Below, one piece after another: positions 22,768-32,936 of a stretch of 64,000 nucleotides of DNA. Source of the DNA: Ceratodon purpureus (Eukaryota > Streptophyta > Bryopsida > Pseudoditrichales > Ditrichaceae). Where the stretch lies: NCBI GenBank assembly GCA_014871385.1, contig CM026422.1, forward strand, positions 12,760,831-12,824,830. Direction: 5' to 3'. The position numbers were made by a program, and so were the translations under genes. The number at the start of each line of letters is the position of its first letter. Position 1 is the stretch's first letter. Below the pieces are notes generated by a model. It was given only the letters and a program-made list of their open reading frames with translations, had not been told where the DNA came from and ran no database searches.

Positions 22768-23111
22768 GTGGGAGTCACACTAGAGAAAACTCGGGGAATG
22801 TCCATTCTCCTGGAATGTTACTTCATCCAAGTAGAAGTTACCTTGAGTTACCATTCTCCCACTTCATGGAAGTATGATGAGGTGTCACTCTCTCCTCCAA
22901 CCTCAATGTCCATTCTCAAGGAAGCGCTTCCGTCTCCCCAAGAGCATGGAAGCGCTTCCTTGAGAATGGACATTGAGGTTGGAGGAGAGAGTGACACCTC
23001 ATCATACTTCCATGAAGTGGGAGAATGATAACTCAAGGTAACTTCTACTTGGATGAAGTAACATTCTGGGAGAATGGACATTCCCCGAGTTTTCTCTAGT
23101 GTGACTCCCAC
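22768..23111. repeat. Near-perfect 164-bp inverted repeat (long hairpin)
   Basis: Arms 22768-22931 and 22948-23111 are reverse complements with 3 mismatches and no gaps, separated by a 16-nt loop (gtctccccaagagcat). The outer ends are GTGGGAGTCACAC / GTGTGACTCCCAC, with ata / ttat just outside. The loop-proximal end carries the palindrome GGAAGCGCTTCC in both arms. Either strand transcribed would fold into a very long stem. It may be a young foldback element or a hairpin-RNA locus. The mirrored open frames inside are a by-product of the palindrome. Confidence 0.95.
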
Positions 23112-23649
23112 TTATGTGTCAAAATCCAACCAACCTAGCTTCAGAAAGTGTCCAAGCTTGTTCCAATTCCGTCCATGCTTGGAAAAATTGAAAACTTCTG
23201 ATTGGTTCAAATTGGTGCACAAGTGATCTAACCTTTTAGAATCCAACCTTTCATGAAGACCATAACTCTATGATCCGTTATTGGCCACTCTAAGCCTTCA
23301 GACTTAAACGTTCATAGAAAATTGTAGAAATGCTCAAAAAATGTTATTTTATAAAGAGATGCCTTTGCAATAGCTTTGCGGAGCATCCAAAAATTACAAA
23401 TTTTTCCTTTCACAAGTCTAAGTATGCAAATGTGAAATTTGGGCGGGAATTGGTCCCACTACTTTATTAAGTATTAGAAATATTGTGAATTATTTTTACA
23501 TGTAATCTACAAATTTTTTATGAATATAATGTAAGTCAAATTGAATTTCATTAAAAATAGTCAACATTGGTGCAATATCTTTTGTTTGATGCTTAAACCC
23601 TCTCTTTGAAAGGTCTCTCCTTCTAACCATAAGGACAGAACCTATGCTA
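23112..23649. other. AT-rich spacer
   Basis: No feature recognised between the hairpin and the next transposon. Confidence 0.3.
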
Positions 23650-24508
23650 TTAACCCCTAAAGGACAATAGTCCTAGAATGGGCTTTTTTGAAACTTGGGC
23701 ATGTACCTACGGTTGCAATTTGAATCGTGATTTTCTGAAATTTTAAATGGAGGTGTGCCGTTCCGAGAGCTCCGTATGCATATTTTTATTTTTCAATTCC
23801 GACATTGGGATCAAAAGTTACAAAGGTTTAACTGTCAAAAGCTGCTCGTTGGGCAGCTGCTGAAATTTTCTAAGCCACTGTGAATGCAGCAAATTCTGCC
23901 CAAAACTGCCCAAAACTGCCCAAATCTGCCCAAAGATGAAACTTTGAAATTCCACCAAAAATTGAGATTCTCATATTTTCAAAAATAAAATTTTATATTT
24001 TTAGAAAAGGAAGTAGAGCATGTTTACACTGTTCGGATTTTCAATCCAAAATTTTTTCATATGCTATTTTTATTGTCAAAAAACGGCCTTTGTATGTGAA
24101 TTTCAGCATACCGCCTAGCGGAAAATGATTTTTTTTTGGAAACCTTCCACAACTTTTTTGAATATGATATTTTTTAGACATGTACCTAACTCAATTAGGA
24201 ACAATAATATGGAGAGATTCATTCCATATCTACTTTAAAAAATGGTTTTTGGGGCCTTCAAAACTCTCTTGTCCCCTTTCTTCGCAGGGAAAAAAACTTG
24301 TTTTTCTACTTTGAGCGATACGATCTTGCAATGGGTGAGGAATAAGTGTGTGAGATTTGGTGGACATGTAGACATAGAAGTTAGCTACAAGATCTTACGG
24401 TTAGATGTACTAAAAAAGACCCCAAGTTTGCAAAATCCACCTTGCTTTGAAGAGGGGCTGTTTTGAGGCAGTTTTGATGAAAAATACCCTCAGAACTTTA
24501 GGGGTTAA
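23650..24508. mobile_element. TTAA-family element, 859 bp
   Basis: Starts TTAACCCCTAAAGGACAATA and ends ACTTTAGGGGTTAA. It matches the element at 60264-61121 in inverted orientation along its whole length, including the repeated ctgcccaaaa tract (four tandem CTGCCCAAA-like units near 23898-23935). A 74-codon frame at 24242-24466 is shared with the other copy (88 codons) and contains RFGGHVDIEVSYKILRLDVL in both. No transposase domain is recognisable, so this is a non-autonomous copy. Confidence 0.8.
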
Positions 24509-25263
24509 TCTTCATATGATTATTTTACAAATGTTCACCCAACCTTTGCTTTGATCCAGGTTTGTATCTCTGCTTCATTCATTTGAAAACTGACTAGGGT
24601 AGAGAAACCAAAAACAGTGAATGCCCTCAAGGCATGCAGTAGAGTTGCAATAAAATAGGGAGGTGGTAAACAAAAAATGTAGAATTTCTACATGATTGTG
24701 AGTTAGTTTTGGTGGATTGTGAGTTGGTTTTGGATGACTGTGAACTAGTTTAGGTGACTGCAGTGTCACATAATGTCAAGTTGTGATTTTTTTTAAATAG
24801 TCTTATATGCGGTTTTTTGTAATATCACTTAACAATTTCAGAGGTATTTTTATGTGTTGAAAAGGATACCACCACATTCAGGTTAAAAAGAGTCTAGTAT
24901 ACAAGAATGGGTCTGACAAACTTCCCACTTTGAAAATTTATAGACAATTATTTACGGGGAATAAAAATACAAAACAACTTGCATTCTTCATCATTTCTTC
25001 TCCTTCATCTCAAAAAAAATTCACCTAATTTCTAACTCCATTCCTTCTTGTCAAATTACCTTATTTCACGGTTTTTGGTTTATCTACCTTATCTAGGTTT
25101 AATAGATTGCAATGAAGATAACTAGACTCATCACCAGAGTTAGTGTTTCATCATCTGCTCAAAAAGCCTACTTTACTTATCATCAGAGTACATAACAACA
25201 AGGTAAGCTTAAAGCAACTGGCAGAAAATTAGAAAATAATGTGAGAAAATATGGGGTTCATTT
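24509..25263. other. AT-rich spacer
   Basis: No gene or element recognised. A short tgtgagtt(a/g)gttttgg duplication lies near 24698-24732. Confidence 0.3.
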
Positions 25264-25542
25264 TACCGTACTAGTGTAGCACCATAGCAGGTTTGTTTAA
25301 AGATAATTCTAAAAATAAAAAATAAAAAATAAAAAAATTAATATACAAAATTCAGAGAAATGAAAATAGAATAAATCAGTTTTTATAATATTTTGTTATT
25401 TCTTAACCATTTAAGGTCATTTGCACTGATTTTTTGCCAAAAAATCAAAAATTGAGAAATTCATTTTCTATAGGGCGAACTATATGTTTTCAAAAATAAA
25501 AATAAAAATTGCGAGGTGGCAAACCTGCTGTGGTATACGGTA
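25264..25542. mobile_element. 279-bp MITE with TACCGTA termini
   Basis: Left end TACCGTAC followed by AGCAGGTTTG at 25289-25298; right end CAAACCTGCTGTGGTATACGGTA ends at 25542 and mirrors both blocks. The interior is A/T-rich with aaaataaaaaataaaaa runs. A related right half lies at 19840-20006. Confidence 0.7.
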
Positions 25543-27145
25543 TCATTTGGAGGTTATAAATCACACATTTTGGGATCTGCTTGGCCTCATTTATATATAA
25601 AGTGTACAATTATGAATATTCTATTATCTTGTAACCCCCAAAAACACCCTGTGCTAGAAATTTAGAAGAACTGGGATATAACATCACGCTAATTTTTGAA
25701 TTTATATGACATGTTTTCCTGTAATAGATTACTTGAGTTCCCACAGCTGGGTGGCTGAGGATATCTAGCATGATAAAATATCACTTGATTAGTCACACAG
25801 TCACACCAAATGCCTCCCATACAAGATCATCCTGCTATAAAAATAAGAGACCTGCATAATGCAACTACAAGATGACTCAGAACAAGTCCATGAACAAATC
25901 CTTGGAAGTGATACAGGTGACAGGTCGCAATATCTGATGCGCATAGGCAGAGTCTGACTGGAATAATACTGGACAGCTATTTTGCAAAGCGGCTATTGAA
26001 ATTGTGCCCAATTTTAATAACAAAAGCAATCACTTCGCAGTCAGAAGTGCGTTGAGCAGCCAATTTCAGAAGAATTATACAAGTGGACCCTAGATGCTAG
26101 CTCCACATATCCTTCTTGATTTTGCTTCTCAAATAATCCAGTCCTGCAAGTGGGTCCATGCAAGGCTGGTTTTGAGTTCTTTTGAAGGCTGTGGCAATGT
26201 CGTTTTGCGGTAACCAAATTGAGATTTTGTGAAGATTGAAGGATTGGCTTGCCTGACAATTGGGACCGGTGCAATATAGTACTAGGCTACTAGCAGCAAC
26301 ATTTTTACTGTCACAGAGCTGATATGCAGTACACATTGTAGGTCATAGAATTCACCAATTTCTGAGGATCTTCAGTTTATTGTACATTGGGTAGTTCATT
26401 TTGAGTGAAGTCTAGAATACACTGTTTTTTTGTGGAGACAGAAAGGAGATTGTGGCAGGCATGTGTCAAGTGCTATGAGTGTAAGTTCTGTCTGCACGTG
26501 GCCAACATGAAGGAGATTCTTGCCTTATCAAGAGCATCTGCCCTACCAACAAACTCTTGTGCCCAATTCTTGTGAATCCAAATCATCATGTAGAGAATAC
26601 CATCATATCCTCTTCATGAGAAAATCATTTGATGAGGGATAGATTTCATCACCTTCATCAAGACCAGGAACATAATCTGCCACCCAAAAATCAAACTTTC
26701 ATATCAATAATCAACCATACAAATTACAATCCCATGATTTTGTGAATGCACTTCTTCATGGTCACAAAATTCTGGTGCACAAGGGGATAAACCTGAGCTA
26801 CCTTGATCTTTCTTTCTTTCTTTTTTTACTTTTTTGGAGCAAATGAAAGAATATGATCTAGGTCTTTGGCCACACCACAACACACAAAAACAAAATTTCA
26901 AGTTCCAATCAGTTCTCTACTCCCACAGGTAAATTGAGTACATGCAACCTTCATATCACCAACCCAAGTTGCGGCAATGATGATTTGGAGAAACAAAAGA
27001 AAGGGTAACTCGGTCCCCGTTGCTAGAATCTCTACAGACAGTGAGCATCTAAGGCATCATCCCACAAAGCCGAAGGTTGTTGAGAGGCTAGATTCTACCT
27101 TACATCCCACACCTTCTGCATCCACATTTGTGAGTGAGAGTAAAA
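25543..27145. other. Spacer with weak minus-strand coding-like stretch
   Basis: Between 26100 and 26336 a minus-strand frame reads naturally (SFNLHKISIWLPQNDIATAF, ending KIKKDMWS) and could be a last exon of an unrecognised gene. I could not connect convincing upstream exons. On the minus strand near 26848 TTCATTTGCTCC followed by A-rich sequence matches the SINE tail seen at 56.3 kb. Confidence 0.25.
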
Positions 27146-27157
27146 AATTGTCCCAGG

Positions 27158-27248
27158 TCCCTGAACTCCCGTCCCATGAGGTCTTGTACTTTTCCTTTTT
27201 TTTTGCAATGAATCCTCCTCATCTACTTTCCAAAAAACAAATACAAAG
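27158..27248 (+). mobile_element. 5'-truncated SINE-like retroposon with target duplication
   Basis: A 91-bp insertion bounded by direct repeats AATTGTCCCAGG at 27146-27157 and 27249-27260. The insert ends TTTTGCAATGAATCC... then CTACTTTCC and an A-rich tail. This aligns with the 3' end of the SINE at 56254-56393 (CCTTGCAATGGAGTT... TTTGCTCC then A). The head with polymerase III boxes is missing, consistent with 5' truncation. Confidence 0.65.
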
Positions 27249-27260
27249 AATTGTCCCAGG

Positions 27261-30200
27261 CTCCCAGCAACAAGATCAGAGGGCAAAACTGATCAAAAAT
27301 CTCACCAGCACCAACAAACACCAACACCCACCAGCTTCATACCTACCAGACATATAAGTACCCCACGGTGATTCTACTGTCGGAGAATATTCAAGTATAA
27401 GTGTACACACCAGTTATACAATTTTGTATTAAGTGGCCTGAGAGGATGTGTTTTGTATATTAAGTTTACCTATTGAGAAGTGCGGTGCAGCAGCTGCTGC
27501 TCTGAGTAGGTTGAGGTGGTACAAAGGTAATCGTCTCGCAGGTTGAGTACAGCCGTACTGTAGTCAATAAGACCGTTACCAGTTAACGGCGTCTGTTGTC
27601 AGAGTAATGCAGCAGGATCTCGAGAAGTATTGGCAGTCACTTAAAAAATGGCTGCGAGTTATGTTGCTACCCTGGCCCATTTCAATAACCCCCATTATGA
27701 GTGAAAAAAAATGCTTCTGAAACAGTCTGGTTGATTGTTTTGAAATGCATCTTCCAGAGAATTTGTGTTGGAGGTGATGAGGAGGTGAACAGTTGAATCA
27801 GGAGTTTGAACCTGTGCGATCTTGTACATTAACTGCAGTATCAGGTAGAATTTGAACCGCTTCACCTTGTAGTTTGATGATGGTAAAATGATTTGATCTT
27901 CATGATCGGCAGCGTGCATCAAAAGCCGAGAGGGCCTCAGCTGAGTTTAATGGGTTAAGAAGGGGAAACTCTAATGATGGGCACGGGTACCAACACATTG
28001 GTGAGTGCCACGCTTGAACTGATGATTTGCATCATTGACAGGCCACTCATGCAAACTTCGGGGGCGGCGTTCCTTGTAAATTGGCGCTGGAAACTGGAGG
28101 ATATTCATCAGTGTACTACAGCAACCGCAGTAAATGCCTCTGGGGTTGTACAACAGAGAGATGATGGCAACATGCCGTCGGATGTAACTTATGCTGTGTC
28201 ATCGCTTATAATTTGGTTAACTGGAATTATATTTGTGTTTAGTGTTTGCCCCACAGACAAATTGTTGTGAAGAAATGCAAGGCCCTCATAAAGGCAGGAA
28301 TGACACGTTGTCAATGAACGGTCACCTCAATGGGGAGCTAGACATACCCGTGCAAACGAGGGTGAGGTTCTTCCGATCAGATCACAACCTGCACTCTTCT
28401 TCTTAGCTCAATTCGAAATTCTCCGGAGGGTTGAGCCTCAACTGACAACCTGTTAATGAAGTTTAGAAACCGGGCATTGCTCATCTTTGGACGTTGCAGG
28501 GCTAGTGTGATTGTTATTTGGTCATTTGGTACCTTCTGATGAGAGTACAGGTTGTGCACATCTTCACGCCGGGGGATCCTCTTTTGTCAATTCTTGATTG
28601 ACTACAGCTAGTCTTTCCAAAATCTCATCATCGAATTGGGCTCTATACTAGGATTGGTGATCAAACATATCAAGCTATCGACGTAACTTGCCAAATTCGG
28701 CTGCGCATCTGGATTGTTGCGTTTCAGGTAATCAATATCCCCCTCTGCCCCTGTCGTGAGTTGAGTGCTCATTTCATCAAGACATGGTGGATTACCAGAT
28801 TCCCTCTAATCATGCATCGGTGCAAGGCCTACCAATCGTTACGTCAATTTGATCAGTCGCCGAAAGTTTTATGAGTTAGGTCCGTCGACAGCTTCGGTTA
28901 CGTCCTGATATCAGCTCGCCCTTATCGACAAAGCGTTGAGAGCCTACAGATGATCATGTGCGCATGGAGCTAACATCTCTTTCGTTGTTGCGACGTTCCG
29001 GCCCGTACCGTGACTCAAAATCGGCTTCGTCAATAATTCAGGGACAATTCTCAGGTCTAAGTCTGGGTCCACACCAACTGCCTTTGTCAGAGCTTTTGTA
29101 GGTGATCAGTAGGACTTCGTACGAATTACTGCTTTCGACGTGGCCTGCTCCCTTCGAGCTACTCATTCTCTGGGTTACTCTGCACCGCCTCTCCTGCCAG
29201 TGTAAGTATATAGGCTTGGCGAAGGACCCACATGAGGATTTGCAGCAATCGTAACACATGTTTATTCCCTCGTTAGGCGAGCAACACCCAATCGATCTCT
29301 AGCTGGCAAATCATACCACAGCAATTGTTTGATGAGGAATTGCAGCACTAGGGTCGTCAACCCATATGTATCACAAAAGTAGAACTTCTCAAGTTATTCT
29401 TTCTCTCGCTAGAGTGTACCAAGGTTTAGGGAGCTTGAACGTTTCACATCCAGGCTCACATTGTCGCAGTGTCTATCGTCCGGCCTTTCACCAGCACTTT
29501 GTGTGGTTGCATGCTTTCTCTGAATTCTACTCAACTCGTAGTGCTCCCTCTGCAAGGGACTAGTCATATTGGACGATGGAGTCACCCAACCGACTTATGC
29601 ATTCCTTGAGCGGCATTATCCCTTTTCTTACTGTAGGTGTAACAATAGATGACTGATCCTCTTCCCTTCCCATGCCGGGGTCTGTTCACAGGAATCACTG
29701 TCAATGCTTTTGCAAAGATGGGCCTCTTTGATGATTCGAGTAGTTTTGTTGCGATTAGTGCAGAAATTCAATCCATTGTTGATCACAATTGTACCTGAAG
29801 GGATACAGATTATCCTGATAAGTATGCAGAGCGTCAACTAGAAGTGTGGGTGTTGTATTCGTAGGCCCAAATTCCACTTCTGTAGGGTTACTAACATCGT
29901 TCAACTGAGGCGTTTTTAAATTTTGAGCGGAAAGAGTCGCACGCAGTTAGATTGTTGCAGTAGGAAGTGTTGCTGACCTTTGTTCTCATGCACAAATCTG
30001 AACATGTAGGTGCACGATTTTGATTCTCGACATCATTCCCTCCGCGGAGCACCGGCTTGTTGGAACCTCCAACACTATTCGAGGAAGGCCGGATTTAAGG
30101 AGGCGATTCTCAATCCTTCATAATTGTTATGATGTTTGGTTCCGAACAGATACTTTTCAATCTGTCGTTGCCGAATCAACCACCATTCTAACCAGCCACT

Positions 30201-30281
30201 GAAGAATACTTAACTTGGCATCCAGAGACTGGATAGGCTCCCTGCCGCTAAGCACTTAGTTTCTGGCTCTTATTCCCAGTG
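27261..30281 (+). promoter_or_regulatory. Upstream region and probable 5' leader of the RLCK gene
   Basis: About 3 kb with higher GC than the surrounding transposon-rich DNA and no recognisable protein domain. Several short open frames (for example 27974-28270 +, 29259-29038 -) have no known homology. A splice acceptor ttattcccag ends at 30279, three bases before the kinase ATG. A 5' UTR intron is therefore likely, and much of this region may be promoter plus intron. Confidence 0.35.
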
Positions 30282-31844
30282 ATGGGTCTATCATGTAAAG
30301 GAAAGTCTTCTATCGCCGTCTGCAACTCAACTAAACCTCCGTCTGCGAAGCAATTCAGTAACCTCCAGGTTTTCAAGTTCAAGGATCTCGAAGCAGCCAC
30401 TGGAGGCTTCGCCAATGAGAATCTCATAATGAAGGCCAGCCATGGTCTCATCTTTAGAGGAACTCTCAAGGATGGGCGTGTTGTGGCCGTGAAGCGACCC
30501 ACACCCGGTGCGCGTCTCTGGCACGACGAGGACGCATTCGAGAACGAGATGCAGGTGCTGTCGAAGCTGTTCAGCCGGCGTCTGGTGAATCTGCTGGGTC
30601 ACAGCCAGGACGGCAAGGTGAAGTTGCTAGTGGTGGAGTACATGATGAACGGCTCCCTGCACGACCACCTCCACGGCACCATCGACCGCGCCGCATGCCT
30701 GAGCTGGCCCATGCGAGTGCATCTCGCACTCCAAGTAGCGAAAGCCATCCGCGCGTTGCACGCGTCATCACCACCCATCATTCACCGCAACATTCGCAGC
30801 ATGAATGTGTTCATCGACAGGGACTGGAATGCGCGGTTGGGCGACTTCGGCCTCGCCAGGTGCGCGCAGGAACACGAACCACCGCGAAGATCCAGCAACC
30901 TGACTTCAATTCCCGAAGTCGACACAGAGGAAGGCGCAGCTCGATTCTCAGTGGGGCTAGAAGACTTCGCCGACCTGGAGCACGACCAGAATCCATCACA
31001 CATCAGCATGAAGACCGATGTGTTCAACTTTGGTATGCTTTTGCTGGAGATCATGAGCGGGCGAAGCGCCATCTCCTTGGACGCCGACTTCACCCCGTTC
31101 AGCCTCCTCGACTGGGCACTGCCACTCATCAAGGTCGGCAACGCCATGGCCATCTGCGACAACCGCCTCAAGCCCCCGCAAGTCACTGCCACGGTGAAGC
31201 AGATGGCCACCATCGCCAGCCGCTGCGTGCGAGCTTCCGGCTCCCGCCGGCCCTCCATGGAAGACATCGTCCATGGGCTCACGAATGTCAGCAAACTGCT
31301 ACCATTGCCTATATGGAGCGGCCTCACAGGTCTCGGCACAAGAGTGAAGACCACTCTGCGTCATGGATCAGACAAGAGCCTCTTCCCAGCAAACTGCCAC
31401 CCTGACCCCGCCATCTGCAAGGCCAATCGGCTCATCCGACTACCATTGTGGACAGGATTCCTGAGGTTGAAGAAGAGGAAGCGAGCTTTCGTCTTCGGCC
31501 TAGGTAGGATTCTGGCGAGAAAGCTCCGCATTGGCACTGTCCGATACACTCGGCTTCCGGCGAATTCGAAGAATACATGGGATGAGCCGAGGAGGGGCTG
31601 CTCGAAGGGGGGCTCCATCGGCGCTGCACGAGTCTCCGACGAGGGTGTGCGTCAATTTGCGAAGACGTTGCATGTGGTTGAGCATCAACAGCCTGTTGTG
31701 CAGCAATCGAAGGAGAAGTCTGGCAGCTTGATCGCTGTGGGTTCTCATAAGTCAAGATACCCGCATTGGAGCTCCGGGAAGCATTCTGCAAGAGTAGTAC
31801 AGATGGGAAATATTCATGAGCGCGCTGCGGTGCGAGGGCTGTAA
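30282..31844 (+). CDS. Receptor-like cytoplasmic kinase, predicted pseudokinase
   Basis: 520 codons, single coding exon, start at ATG 30282 just after a splice acceptor. The N-terminus MGLSCKGKSS has Gly2 and Cys5, compatible with myristoylation and palmitoylation and hence membrane attachment. The kinase-like domain spans about 31-340. FKFKDLEAATGGFANENL, the opening MG-LSCK and DWALPLIK closely follow the Arabidopsis At3g51990/At5g23170 family. Lys71 in VAVK and DFG 188-190 are kept. The catalytic HRD is HRN (168-170), the glycine loop is IMKASHGLIFRG, and the activation segment lacks the GTxGYxxPE motif. These point to a catalytically poor or dead kinase. A basic, low-complexity tail of about 180 residues follows and is longer than usual for the family. 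Confidence 0.9.
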   Translation: MGLSCKGKSSIAVCNSTKPPSAKQFSNLQVFKFKDLEAATGGFANENLIMKASHGLIFRGTLKDGRVVAVKRPTPGARLWHDEDAFENEMQVLSKLFSRRLVNLLGHSQDGKVKLLVVEYMMNGSLHDHLHGTIDRAACLSWPMRVHLALQVAKAIRALHASSPPIIHRNIRSMNVFIDRDWNARLGDFGLARCAQEHEPPRRSSNLTSIPEVDTEEGAARFSVGLEDFADLEHDQNPSHISMKTDVFNFGMLLLEIMSGRSAISLDADFTPFSLLDWALPLIKVGNAMAICDNRLKPPQVTATVKQMATIASRCVRASGSRRPSMEDIVHGLTNVSKLLPLPIWSGLTGLGTRVKTTLRHGSDKSLFPANCHPDPAICKANRLIRLPLWTGFLRLKKRKRAFVFGLGRILARKLRIGTVRYTRLPANSKNTWDEPRRGCSKGGSIGAARVSDEGVRQFAKTLHVVEHQQPVVQQSKEKSGSLIAVGSHKSRYPHWSSGKHSARVVQMGNIHERAAVRGL

Positions 31845-32936
31845 TTCCATCGCGCAGATTTGATTTTCAGTAGAGGTCTACGTTAATTCACAGGAAGTCG
31901 AAACATTTTACTAGAATTTTGCTCAGTCATTTGGAGAGGTAGATGGTTGTACATAGTGCAGAAAAAAATTCTTTTTCTGCCTGATTCTATGCCATTTCGC
32001 CCAGCAGTAATTTGCCTCCTTGCCTGCTGGTGTCACCCATTCATCACATATAGATTTCGTAGCTTACAAGCTCTACCATTCTGAAAGTCTACCATTCTGT
32101 TACTGGTCCTGGGATTCAAAACTTCAAACCAATTCGATCTACAATGCTGAGCTCTAGACATATACGTAGAACATGAATGAGTCTATCTACAATGTCGAAT
32201 GCTTTTTAAAGAAATTATACAGAAGAGTTCACTCACGGCTCACTTGTCAATGAGAAAGTATGTGTACCATAATGGATATAACCATTAACAAGTGAAGTAA
32301 TGTAGAAATATGATAGGTAGAGTTATTAGTAAACTGTAGAGAATTGGTACCTTGACAATTGAATTTCAATATTCACCAAAATGTGTAACAATCTCATGTC
32401 CTTGTAAGTTTTACACGCTGTGACAAAATCGACACCCCACGAGTACTCCAACAGAACCAATCGCCTTACGCTGAAATGTATACAAGTTCAATTTCATTGC
32501 AACGTATAGTACAAGCTGCCCTAAGGCATGGTCCAAACCGTAGGCCTATCCTTTCAAGAAACCTTCAGAACAGTCCTGGAACAAAATATTCCCTGGTGGA
32601 CGCCTGATACTTAAGATACTCAATGCTTATGAACCGACTCCTGTACAAAATTGATCTACATGAAAGAACATCTGCCTCAAGTATACCAATCAAGCCCATT
32701 GCTAAGTTCCGATCGTTTGATACTTGGCACAACAAGGGCATTAAATGCAACAGCACACTAGTCAAAAATATCTTGAGACTCGATGATGCTGTGCTGACTG
32801 CAAGTCACAAGACAAAAGCATAGGCTCAGACACGTACACCATAGTGCAAAATATAAAATGCTAGCTTAGTACACTACAACCTGTTTGCATCCAGAGTAGA
32901 AGGTAAATGACGGATAAATGCAACTCAATGATTAAC
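31845..32936. other. 3' regions of the RLCK gene and of RAD50
   Basis: Convergent 3' sequences. On the minus strand 32625-32565 could be an alternative last exon of RAD50: acceptor ttcataag, then an open frame IEYLKYQASTREYFVPGLF and a stop. The match to other RAD50 C-termini is weak. Confidence 0.4.

Noticed and set aside
22756..23111. Two nearly identical ~90-codon frames on opposite strands
   Set aside because: Direct result of the perfect inverted repeat; not evidence of protein coding.
26977..27357. 126-codon plus-strand frame
   Set aside because: It runs through the SINE-like insertion and both of its target repeats, so it cannot be an old gene; no domain.
30599..31791. Long open frames on the minus strand and in other plus frames across the RLCK gene (up to 236 codons)
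   Set aside because: They overlap the recognised kinase domain, have no domains of their own, and follow from its high GC content.
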